From: Sepioteuthis lessoniana
Taxonomy: Eukaryota; Mollusca; Cephalopoda; Myopsida; Loliginidae
Direction of reading: 5' to 3'
NCBI GenBank assembly: GCA_963585895.1
Contig: OY757904.1
Span: forward strand, 3,204,112 to 3,268,111
DNA: 64,000 bases
Part shown: in pieces, positions 52,696 to 63,130 of the stretch
How the letters are laid out: every line of letters begins with the position of its first letter
Position numbering within the stretch: the first letter of the stretch is position 1
Notes under the pieces: model-generated
What the model was told of the DNA's origin: nothing
Database searches by the model: none
The model's input: the letters and a program-made list of their open reading frames with translations, nothing else
Made by a program: the position numbers and the translations under genes

Positions 52696-53913
52696 CTCTA
52701 ATTTTTTGCATTAGCGAATATTGATTCTTTGCAGTTGTTTTCATAAACTCAAATTGAATTGTCATCATTACAAAACAGAGCAGCCACTGATAGCATTTAA
52801 CTTTTTACAATTCTTTTTCAAATTATAAATCTACCTTCAATGCAATGTTTCTGGTGGTATAATGACAGATACAGGAATTGAGATTTTGTGGCATTATCAG
52901 AAACTAGACGTCAAATAAACAAATTTTTAGAAAATATGAGGAAATTAAACAATTCCTGACTACTTCTGAAAATTGGTTTAAGCGTTTGAAGTGTTGCAAA
53001 TCGCAGAATTGGACAAACATCAGTCACCAAGTAAGAATCTGAAAAGATGAATGGAGAATCTACTTATGAACTCACAAAACTTACAAAACAGCGGGAATCA
53101 GTGAAATATACCATTTGTAGAAATTTATAGTAGCTTAAAAAACATTGTTAATTAAAAACGAAAATATATTTGATACTCTTAAATATTGTTGGGTATAACC
53201 TACCTATTCGACACAATGAGCTAGTCCATCTGCCATATATGGCAGTTGCTTCTAATACGAGTCGATCAGTCTACTCTGACAGTCTACGTCTACGAGTCTG
53301 ATACCAGAAGAGCCGTTCCTTATAACGAAGCCAATTCTATTGTTGAAGTATATCCTTACTCTATCACTAATCCTATGTTCTTATTACTAACAGTCTCTCT
53401 CTTGTAAATACTCTTTCCTGTAAATATTTTCCTCACATATCGTGGTTTGTCTTATTATTACTACTACTTGTGTTCACTAACCAGAACTCAACAAATACAA
53501 TTCCGTCATTCTATTTGTATTTCTTTATTTTCAGTGAAGCATTATTCACACAAGTTTTAATAAGTGTAAATGAAAGATTAGAACAATTTGGGAAATTTCA
53601 CTTTATAATGATCGATCGATTGGATTTATATTCCGCACTGAATTGTGTACATTAACATGCAAAGAAATTAAAACAAATATTCGTTGGGCAAAATGAATAT
53701 TGTTTTTTTTTCCTCTTAAGTTTAAGAAGATATTCAAGTACCACCATAAATAGTCATACTCGAACATGGTAATCTATGTAGATGTAAAGATTTACTTTTT
53801 GATAAAACTTTCAGTTGTTTTTTTCTAATAAAGTTTTAAGTTAAATCAATGCTAATAATAATGTTCACCCTTATCAATATTTATCAACGTAAAAACACAC
53901 ACAAAGTCACTAA
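52696..53913. other. unassigned interval
   Basis: AT-rich sequence. The frame at 53470-53655 is unremarkable. No recognisable feature. Confidence 0.5.
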
Positions 53914-54121
53914 GGAGGTAATCCCGTGGCGTAGTGGTTGAAGTGCTGAACTGCGGCCTAGAGGTATGCGAGTTCGAATTCCACTCGGGCTATTACATTC
54001 ACTTTCAGACTAAAGTCCCTTTGGGAAAGGTAAGTACCCACTTATCCAACCCACAACTATGAGTTAGATAGTATCACTGATTTTCTTCTACAAGGATAGC
54101 GTTGCCATTAACCAAAGAAAC
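53914..54121 (+). repeat. SINE type 1, tail-deleted copy
   Basis: A box GTGGCGTAGTGGTTGAAG (about 53926-53943), B box GCGAGTTCGAATTCCACTC (about 53968-53986), and central domain CCCTTTGGGAAAGGTAAGTA ... CTATGAGTTAGATAGTATCA. The tail is shortened to GTTGCCATTAACCAAAGAAA, lacking the middle of the usual 3' end. The head is the best preserved tRNA-like region in the window. Confidence 0.85.
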
Positions 54122-54306
54122 TAACACACAAATTTATATCAACAATTATAAATGATGTAAAAGTAAGGCAAAATAAAAACTCACGACTCAGAGTTTCACG
54201 GCTACAATCATCTGGTAACGTACACGTCCGTTAATGCTTTGATATTGCTCAGCATTTTTGTGCACTGTAAAGGTTTTATGAGTTAGTGGTGCTTTTAGCG
54301 CTAAAT
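54122..54306. other. short interval with hammerhead-like motif (minus)
   Basis: TCACGACTCAGAGTTTCACGG ... AATCATCTGG (54181-54215) resembles 35615-35650. Both are discussed under findings. No gene is recognised. Confidence 0.4.
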
Positions 54307-54360
<54 letters not shown>

Positions 54361-54362
54361 GG
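54307..54362. repeat. (TA)n(TG)n microsatellite
   Basis: A TA run followed by a TG run with GGGTGGGTG interruption. Confidence 0.92.
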
Positions 54363-54644
54363 TGTGTATGTGTTTAAGTTATCTAAGTTCTTGAATACTT
54401 TCTAATAACAAAGCTGATCGCTGTAATTCCTTTAATTTAAAGGCATATTATATTTTGAATTATGAGTTAAGTTGTATGATTACAATTTATAGGACAGTAA
54501 AGATGAAATCCAGATATCTAACCTTTAGAGACTTAATACAATCATTTCAGATAAGCTAAAAATATTGAGTTATTGAAAATAAAATTAGAAAAAGTATCGA
54601 CATTCATTTTTAATTATACGACTATATCAATGATGATGTCGTAA

Positions 54645-54800
54645 GTTTGGTTTCGTTTTTTATCTAATGGTATATCAACATTTGTCGGTTATTTAATACC
54701 AAAACTTTCCCAATAGAAGAACAGCCGTCATACTATTTAACTCATAGCTGAGGAGATAAGCGGGTTCATACCTTTTCCATCTTGTAGTAAGTGATACGCA
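54645..54800 (-). repeat. SINE type 1, 5'-truncated, with L-repeat-like tail
   Basis: The minus strand starts inside the central domain (GGAAAAGGTATGAACCCGCT, CAGCTATGAGTTAAATAGTA). It ends TTTTGGTATTAAATAACCGA ... ATGTTGATATACCATTAGAT. Its tail is closer to the L-repeat tail (AACAATGTTTGATATGCCAT) than the tails of the other type 1 SINEs are. Confidence 0.78.
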
Positions 54801-55435
54801 AGTATCTTTCACAGGAATGATAGGACACAGTATTTCCAATTACATTGACTCCTACAGCGCAGTGTTTACCCCTACAGTGCAATCCTAGTGACATTCCTAT
54901 TCCCAGAATAATGATGCACACATCTACTGCTGTCTTTTCCCGAGGAAATACGACTGATCTGATGAAGTGATTGGTCTGTTGCTATGCAACCCAATGCACA
55001 ACAAGTAACGATGTAATGAGATATTCCTTGCTTTACCTTGTTTAAAACTACGGGTAATTCATGTTCCAGCAGCCATTTTATTAACTAATATTTAATTAGA
55101 AAACATTTTTTTTTGCTTCAATAAGTCTTAACTGTGAGATGTCTTATCGTATTTGATTCCTCATCTGACAATAGTCGATAGTCATTCACCACATTTGAAC
55201 ATGAGATGCCAAATAATTTCAGGAATTATATTAACAGAATTGATAATATTGTAAAAATAAAATTGTAGAATACTGGTGAAAATTCTAAGAATGAAGCGAT
55301 AAGTTTAACACACAAATGGTTGGTTAAAAATGAGATGTTTGAACCTTAATTCAAAACTTGCATGAAGATTTTTCAGATGTAAATGCATCGGTATTTTCCC
55401 CTGTTATTCTGGTTGTGTGTACGTTTAATGTTTTG
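54801..55435. other. unassigned interval
   Basis: No recognised feature. Confidence 0.5.
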
Positions 55436-55457
55436 GGTGTGTGTGCGTGTGCGTGTG

Positions 55458-55495
<38 letters not shown>

Positions 55496-55500
55496 TGCGT
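55436..55500. repeat. (TG)n microsatellite
   Basis: A TG array with GCGTGTGCG interruptions. Frames on both strands across it are artefacts. Confidence 0.93.
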
Positions 55501-55587
55501 TTCAACTTTTAATAGGTTTAAAGTTTTCTCTTTAGAAGAATACCATGTCATTTCTGTGACAGAAAAAAAGTAATTTTAAAAATTTGA

Positions 55588-55893
55588 GTGTCATTGATTG
55601 CCAAAATGGGGCAAAAGATCGTCATTCTGTGTATGTTGGCTGATTTAATTTCATGCCCACAGATAAGAACGATAACTTTAATACACCTGATTGAGTGTTT
55701 AATGAGGCCAGAAAAAGGGAATAGAAAAGACTGCAAACATGTAATCCACTGTTATCTTAATATCAAACACACACAAAGAGGTCATAGAAAACAAATGTCC
55801 GAGGACTGGAAAGAATCTGTCATGTTTAATACAACCTTTCAAAGACTTCCAGATCAAGCAAGAATGATTCTAAAGAAAAAGATGGTATTATGA
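55588..55893 (+). pseudogene. possible 5' part of decayed LINE ORF
   Basis: A 101-codon frame (MSLIAKMGQKIVILCMLADL...) with a charged, helical C-terminal half (QMSEDWKESVMFNTTFQRLP). It runs toward the decayed LINE coding sequence that follows, but I do not recognise it as a defined domain. Confidence 0.3.
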
Positions 55894-55949
55894 AATAAAA
55901 GAAATAAGTCGTGGAGTCATCTTGCCCAACAAGAGCTCCCCAAAGGAGT

Positions 55950-57010
55950 TGAAAGTCAAAATGTTGAAATAATAAAGGAATCCAGTAACCATACAAGAGG
56001 AAAGAAACATTGTAGAAGTGAAAAAAAAAAAAGCATGACCAAAGAAAAGAAAGTATTGCTATCACTAACGAATCTAGATTGGAAAAAAGTAAAGTTATAA
56101 ACAGAAAGGTTGAATAAATTATTACAACGTATCTGAACGATCTAATTCATATAGAAGCAAAAGCAGTCAGTGACAAAATTGGTATCCTACAAAGGGAACC
56201 ATAGAGAGAAAAGCAGGAAGAGAAATGAAACTTGAAGAACAAATAAAAAAACTATGAAGATGTGTGACATTATTAAGGAAAGAAAAACATACCGAGATAT
56301 AACGGAATGAAAACTGAGAAAAACAACTGCAGCAAAAAACTAGAGAAAATAAACCAAAACTTATTGGCTGCGGAAAGAGAGACCGGAAAGATACCGGAAC
56401 AGGATGCGACAAGACTAGGATATTCCAAAATCCAGAGGCTGAAGTATATCTGGATTCACTAAAAGTAACAAAGTAGAAAATTTGAAGAGTCCAGGTTACG
56501 ATTGGATTCTGGTTCAAAAGATTCCCATCCATCCATCAGCAAATATGTAAATGCTTACGTGAAGAAAGAATTTCCACGTTGATGACAAAATTGGAAGTTA
56601 ATCTGATCAAGAAATCCCAGAAAAACTATTCCCAAGCGCCTAAAGATCAGTAACGTGTTTGTCACTGATATGGAAGATTCTAACTGCACAAATAAGAGTA
56701 GAAATCTATTAATCATTTGAAAGCTTCGAGCTATTTCCTGGAGGACAGAAAAGAACTCGAAAAGTAAATCGAGCAACAAATGACATATTACATAAATACC
56801 AACACATTCTAAAGCAGGTTAAGACGAAGAGGTAAAATATAGCTATCGGATAAATTGATATAAAATTCATATAAAATGATCTCACAAACACAAATTTATG
56901 AAAATGTTATGGATGTTACTGGATTTTAAAAGGAAAAATAATATCTGACTAACATTGGTTGAAAACGTTTGGGTTGAATATTTTGGAGAATTTTCATACA
57001 AAATTGATTG
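55950..57010 (+). pseudogene. REL-type LINE, pre-RT and RT start, heavily decayed
   Basis: Broken translations include LGYSKIQRL near 56412, WFKRFPSIHQQICKCLREER (about 56509-56568), LEVNLIKKSQKNYSQAPKDQ (about 56592-56652) and HILKQVKTKRKNIAIG (about 56802-56850). The last corresponds to YIDEHILSESKTRRKNL in copies M3/M4. Order and content fit the region before the RT A box of the same LINE group. Many stops are present. The RT core beyond 57010 is absent. Confidence 0.5.
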
Positions 57011-57891
57011 AAACTTGAAAAAAGTTGTCAATCAAGATAAAATAAAATAAAATGAAATAAAATGCTGAAAAGAAGCTTGTCTATTATTTTTTGATAAAAC
57101 ATTTTAAAGTTACCTAGATAATATTTACCCCCACCCCCACACGTCCATGTACATAAACTTTCATATATGTGTTTGAGTGTATACATATTTGAGAGAAAAA
57201 AAGGGTGACTGTGAAATCTTTGCATCAATATCCACAGCTTTTTCTGATTAATTCATTTTTTAATTTATTGACTCTAGAATGAGTTTTATCTGTTGATAAC
57301 TGAGAATTAATAGCATAAACCGCAGAGAGGAAGTTGAAAATGTTTAAATTTGATAGGTCATAAACTAATTTTAATTTAGAAATGATAGGATATTCATAAA
57401 TCGATTGCTGACGAGTTCCTGATTGAAAATATTTATAATCTTTCATCATTACAGATTGTTTTTATGAGTTCTGAGAGAAAGGGATATGTTTCTCTTTGTT
57501 TTTGACCAATAAGATAAATTTGTTCTGAAATCTACGAAAATGTCACCGTCTATTTTACATCAAATGGATTTATTTCGGGGAAAATACAATCAAATTTGTG
57601 GCGTTCATACCAATGTGACATCAATCTTCGTGAGGAACAACTGTCTTCTCCACGATATGAGATGCGTTGTGGATCCCTTTCTCATTTCATTTGGGAGGGT
57701 ATATTTTAGATGTTAAAGTCATCAATTCTATGCATAATCTTTTTTCTCCCAGGTTAACATCGATGGTATGCCCATTTTAGATAGCTTATTTATGTTCTAA
57801 TTTTTTACTTTGACAATTGACTCTTCCTTTGCATTGTTATTTTTACCAAATTTTTTGGCCGGTTCATTTTACAACCTTCTTCAGTCATAGA

Positions 57892-57895
<4 letters not shown>
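57011..57895. other. unassigned interval
   Basis: AT-rich sequence with no recognised gene or repeat copy. Confidence 0.5.

Positions 57896-57966
<71 letters not shown>
57896..57966. repeat. (GA)n microsatellite
   Basis: An uninterrupted GA array of about 70 bases. Confidence 0.97.
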
Positions 57967-57968
<2 letters not shown>

Positions 57969-58740
57969 ACTTTTTATGATATAGAATAGTCGCTAATTTA
58001 TCAATAGCATTTGTTATTCTTTCTATTTTTTCTTATATTATGTTATCTTTTAATATCATTTCAAATTGCATTATTTTTGCTCGTATGAATGAAATATTTC
58101 ACGGTAATATCTGTTGGTAGACTTCAAGGAGATTACACAAACATGAAAAAGATCAGTGGTAAATTGATTAAATGAAAATGAAAAATTAAAAAAATTCAAG
58201 ATTTGAAATTTCTAAAATTGTAAAATTTAAACTTTCCGTCAGGCATTTTTGTGTATTACCTAAAGAACAAATGAATATTTTATAAAATTTTAGATTTATA
58301 AAATTTTGATGAATATTTTATTTGCATTAATTTGAATTTAAAGTACAGTTTCTTGATTAATTTTTAAAAAGTTATTGTTTTAATAAAACAATTTTGTATT
58401 ATGTTATGTAGAACACGAATCTAATTAAATGATAGCTTTAAAATCTGTACTCAATCGTTTCTGAAAATGAATTTAAATGGTACAAAATATCACTTGGTTG
58501 GAAAACCTGTAAAGCGAACAATTAGTTTTTATCAGAAACATGACACTGAATATATAATTATAATGGCATTTTTGACACAGTTGGCGTTGGAATAACACTG
58601 TTCTTTATGTGAGATACTAAATTCTGTACCTATAAATGTGTCAAAATATATAATTCATGTATCGATTATTTTCTTATAAATAGTAATGTATGGTTTAATA
58701 CATAAATATCTACACAGATAAATGTAGATAAATATTGTTT
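57967..58740. other. unassigned interval
   Basis: Very AT-rich, no recognised feature. Confidence 0.5.
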
Positions 58741-58977
58741 TGAGAGGGTGTTCCTGTGGTGCAGTGGCTAAAGTGCTGCACTGCGATGTCGTAGAAAGGG
58801 AGTTCAAACTCCAGTTGCGCTATTACATTCACTTTCGGACTAATTCCCTTGGGAAAGATATGAACCCTCTTATGCAGCCAGCTATGAGTTGAATAGTACC
58901 ACAAATATCACTTCTACTTGGATGGATTTGGCATTAAATACTCACAAAGAGTGATATGCGATTAAACAAAGAAACCA
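58741..58977 (+). repeat. SINE type 1, complete copy
   Basis: A box TGTGGTGCAGTGGCTAAAG (about 58754-58772), B box GGGAGTTCAAACTCC (about 58798-58812), and a CTATTACATTCACTTTCGGA linker. The central domain CCCTTGGGAAAGATATGAAC lies at 58846-58865, with CAGCTATGAGTTGAATAGTA after it. The 3' tail is GGATTTGGCATTAAATACTC ... GAGTGATATGCGATTAAACAAAGAAACC. At ~237 bp it is the best full-length reference for this SINE in the window. Confidence 0.88.
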
Positions 58978-59637
58978 ATTCGAATATCTTTTTAATTCAT
59001 TCTGTCATAATAAGTTTGAATTCATACAGTCATAATAAATTTCCTCAGAAGATTTTTGATAACTTAATATGTTAATTTCCTTATACTAGTCAACTTAATT
59101 AGCATCACACATCTTTTCATATCATTTGCAGTCTGGCATAACGTATATTTATTGATCTCAAAGTTTCAAGTAACCGTAGGGTGAAAAAATGAAGCAAAAG
59201 AAAATATCTAACGTGCAGCATAAAAGAACAGAAATTAAAATGTAATAAAAAATTCGCAAAACTTAAAGAATACAAAAAAAAACGGAATTAAAATAATTGG
59301 TAAAATTTTAAGTAATAAGATGAGAAAATTATGTAAAAAGGAACTTTAAGAAGAGAAAAGATATAGAAATTATAAGATAAAAAGAGAATATGACAAAGAA
59401 ATATATAAGCATGCAAAAAAAAAAAGATAAAAAAGATCTTTTTGAAAAAAAAACTGAATGAAAATCCGTAAAATACAAAAGAAATGAAAGAAATAAAGAG
59501 AATCTTCAGAAAAATAAAATGTATAAAAAGAACAAGGTGTCTAATACTGTTTTAGAGTTTGCATAACACCCAAAATATTTTGTTAATGTAATATTTTCAG
59601 TCATGAAAAATACCTCATTTACTCTGAGTATTTATTT
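58978..59637. other. unassigned, A-rich interval
   Basis: 59160-59530 is strongly A/purine-rich on the plus strand. No gene is recognised. Confidence 0.5.
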
Positions 59638-60327
59638 ACCCAATCTCTTAGCTAGGACCTGGAAGAGACCGATGGCTGTACTATTTACCCAATCTCTTGG
59701 CTAGGGACCTGGAAGAGACCGGTGGCTGAACTATTTCCCCAATCTCTTGGCTAGGAACCGGAAGAAACCGATGGCTGTACTATTTACCCAATCTCTTGGC
59801 TAGGAACCGGAAGAGACCAATTGCCGTACTATTTACCCAATCTCTTTGCTAGGAACTGGAAGAGACCGATGGCTGTACTATTTACCCAATCTCTTGGCTA
59901 GGACCTGGAAGAGACCGATGGCTGAACTATTTCCCCAATCTCTTGGCTAGGAACCGGAAGAGACCGATTGCTGTACTGTTTACCCAATCTCTTGGCTAGG
60001 AACCGGAAGTGACCGATGGCTGTACTATTTACCCAATCTCTTGGCTAGGACCTGGAAGAGACCGATTGCTGTATTATTTACCCGATCTCTTGGCTAGGAC
60101 CTGGAAGAGACCGATGGCTGTACTATTTATCCAATCTCTTGGCTAGGACCTGGAAGAGACCAATTGCCGTACTATTTACCCAATTTCTTGGCTAGGAACC
60201 GGAAGAGACCGATTGTTGTATTATTTATCAAATCTCTGCTAGGAACCGGATGAGACCGATTGCCGTACAATATACCAAATCTCTTGGTTAGGAACCGACA
60301 GAAACCGATTGCTATACTTTTTACCCA
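59638..60327. repeat. 49-bp minisatellite, about 14 units
   Basis: The consensus unit begins ACCCAATCTCTTGGCTAGGA, continues with CCTGGAAGAGACCGATGGCT (or ACCGGAAGAG...) and ends GTACTATTT. Units start at 59638 and 59687, and then about every 49 bases to about 60310. Two variants alternate irregularly (GACCTGG versus GAACCGG; GATGGCTG versus GATTGCTG or ATTGCCG). The last two or three units are most diverged, as expected at an array edge. The array is GC-balanced within AT-rich DNA and no long frame spans it. Confidence 0.95.
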
Positions 60328-61404
60328 TTGAATAATTGATTCATGCCTTTCGTAAAAGTATTATCCCGAAGTAAAATGTAAAATGCTTTGACAAGATTTG
60401 TATTCCTTTTTCTACAAAAATAACTGTTATGCAAGCTGAGTAATATATATTCTTCCTTGTGCCATACTAAACTGAACAGAGTAATAATCAACAGAAAAAT
60501 TTAAACTGTCATTGTTAAAAATATTCATTGAAATGAAAGAAATAAAAAACGGCAACAAACAAAGAAAATTGGAGAATTGGAAAAACTCTCCTAAAAAAGG
60601 CACAATAAATCTGAGAATATAGTAAGAGTGAAGAAGCTCGTAAAAGAAAGAGAAAATGTTATTTTTATTATTTTGACCTTATTAAAAAAGATAAAAAAGA
60701 AAGAAATTTTCTAATAGGCTACGAGACGTTAATTAGCTATTTGAATGCAAACTCTTCAGGAAGTCTTTCCGTTGTCCTCAAATTTCCAGTGCGTGCGTCT
60801 ATGTTGTAGCCAGGTTTCTATGTTCAACTTGGGCAATAAAATAAAATTCACATCTTACAACAACGTTTTAGCGTTTCGCAGTGATTGGAAAGCTTATGTA
60901 CAATATCATCTCAACACGAGTGCATTTGATCTTTACAATGTGGCCATATTCTGTTGCCTTGTGTCAGGCTAAGAAAAAATATTAAAAACACATATACAAA
61001 TGCTGCATACTGAAGTTCTTATTAGTTCTTTTTTATTTTACTTCTATAAAATTTCGTTTGTCCATTGTGAAAGTAAACGTCATCAGAATCAGAATATACA
61101 TGATTACTTTTTTTCTGGTAATTATAGAAAATATGGGATCCGTTATTTTAATTCTATTTCACTCTCTACATAAAACGACAGAGAAAATTTTGTTTCGATC
61201 GTCTCTTTTGTCACGATATATGATATTGTGAGCAGAACATTTTAGCTGATCCACAAATTTCCAATGTTTCGACGTTTGTTAACAAAAAAAGTTGGTGTCA
61301 TTGCAAGATTACTTTCAGGAGATTTTTCACCAGGATTCATAGTTAGGAACCAGTTTGGTCTATTCTCTTGAGGCAACTAAAGTGGTTGGGTATGAGTGAC
61401 CCAT
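60328..61404. other. unassigned interval
   Basis: Nothing recognised. A 75-codon frame at 60745-60972 (MQTLQEVFPLSSNFQCVRLC...) has five Cys and ordinary composition, but no known motif, no splice context I can defend, and no repeats. Confidence 0.4.
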
Positions 61405-62150
61405 AAGGTAAGATGAAATTCCGGAGGCATTGAAACAGAAAGGGACTGACAGACAAAACTCTAAGCGAACTGTATTTGTGGTTATCGCAGGTCATTGTTT
61501 CTTTGCTGACATAATCATTAATGGCTTCAAGCAGAGGATATTACCCAACAATTAAGTTACTTCCAAGTAAAGAGATTTTGGAGATGGAATTCGTAATTTA
61601 TAGCTTTTATATACGTTAGAAACAGAGTAACGATGTTGCTCAAGGTCTTGTCAGAATTTACTGGGAAATCTGATGAGCTCCAAATTGATGTGTGTTGCCC
61701 AGAATCGAACTATACAGCATAACTGTAATGACTTTTAATGAAATGATCGAAAATCTGCACTGATCTATTTAGATCAGTTCAAAGTTTTTGACAATACTGA
61801 CCATCGTTTTATGCGAAAAGCCATACCTTCTAAAACTATACATATTATTGATCCATTGACAGCTTGACGACCCCAGTTTTGTTAATAGATTAGCCCGGAT
61901 ATCTTATATCAAAGAGCTCAACCGTATACACCACAAAGACTTAAGACTAGTCTAAAGAGCTTTCAGAACTTCAGAACTTTTCCAGTTGAAAGCCAAAATG
62001 CCGATATTCATGAAGAGCTCTGAAAACTCAGATGTGAAAAACTGACTCATTAATACTTTATAAAACTCAAATCCCGACCATCTAAAAACCCTGACCATCT
62101 AAAAACCAGCCTTTCATTACTCTATGAAACTCAAATCCTGATCATTTAAA
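61405..62150 (+). pseudogene. LINE reverse transcriptase remnant (Tx1/L1-like)
   Basis: Broken translations resemble the Tx1-like RT of 22000-22460. EALKQKGTDRQNSKRTVFVV (about 61428-61487) corresponds to SEALKQVGPNKCPGLDGLLY there. FADIIINGFKQRILPNN (about 61503-61553) corresponds to LMDLFNHWFAQ-VIPGS. IYLDQFKVFDNTDHRFMRKA (about 61763-61822) is the A box. It is heavily decayed, with no active-site YADD/FADD visible. Confidence 0.5.
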
Positions 62151-62181
62151 TCAACTGTATATTCAATCCAATGTACAATCA

Positions 62182-63130
62182 GTGTTAAAAAAAGAAAAAA
62201 AGAGTAAAATCAATAAACCTTTTGGCTTTCGGATGGTACCTACCATCGAAGAATCTAAAATACTTCTCAACATTATACACGAAGCCATCATCCCTAGTAC
62301 ATCACGTTGTATTATTAAAAGGACTAACGTGCACCGAGAAGTAAGAGGGCTCCCCAAAACAAAAACCCATCCAAGCATTTACCAAGATAAACTCTGCAAT
62401 ATGCTGAAACGCCATCTGTACCAGCTTTGAAGCTTTCCAGACGGTTCAGACGGACAACGATAAAACAAACGCAGCCATAATAAATGGGAAAATTGCAAGA
62501 AAATTACTTCCAAAGAAAACCTCCATTTTTACAGCTGAAGCTCTTGAATTGGCACTCAAAATCATCACTGAAAGAAACCACAAAAGTTTTACTTGATTCT
62601 TAGATTCGTTATTTGTTTTACTATCACAGAGAAAAAAAAGAAGGCCTTCTAATCATTTAACTACTGTGTGTTTAGATATAAAGAGATTCTAATATGCTGG
62701 ATCCCAAGCTCTTTTGGAGTGAGGGGAAATGAAAGAGATAACTCAGGAGTCAAATCGCCTTTAGATATAAAACCCCCGACAAATACAAAATTCTACATAC
62801 TGATTGAGAACCCAGAATTGATAGATACTTTCATACAAACTGGCAACAACGCTGGGATAATATCCACAATAACCTCTTGTGGCCGCACAAAACTTACACA
62901 TTATTTTATACTCCAACAATAATAAAACCCATTGAATGCAACGTGTAAAACACTCGACACTGTTATACACTTTCTTATAGAATGTGGAGCTTTCATTAAA
63001 AATCCCTTTTTTAACGCAAATGATATAAAAGATCTATTTGAAAATGTCAAAATTGAAAAGTCTTGTATGGCGGATCATTTTAAGGTGAGAAAAGTACATG
63101 GTACCATTTCTTGGATGAGATCCAGATAAA
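62182..63130 (+). pseudogene. LINE with RNase H domain, remnant (I/Jockey-like)
   Basis: An open frame at 62182-62430 is followed by FPDGSDG (about 62437), the likely RNase H start (TDGS). KENLHFYS*SS corresponds to IFTAEALAL. ICWIPSSFGVRGNERDNSGV (62695-62754) is the WVPSH-x-G-x-x-GNE-x-AD motif. Then come KLTHYFILQQ and the terminal CKTLDTVIHFLIECG motif (about 62944-62985; C...H-x4-C) and NANDIKDLFENV. The RNase H His/Asn core is visible but the catalytic context is broken. The RT is not identifiable just upstream in the same family. Confidence 0.65.

Noticed and set aside
53914..54000. Functional tRNA gene
   Set aside because: Good A and B boxes are present, but there is no complete cloverleaf or acceptor pairing, and the unit continues into the SINE central domain seen in other copies. 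The same reasoning applies at 58741, 30599 and 15735.
59638..60327. CRISPR-like array
   Set aside because: Units are directly contiguous with no unique spacers, and the host is an animal. It is a minisatellite.
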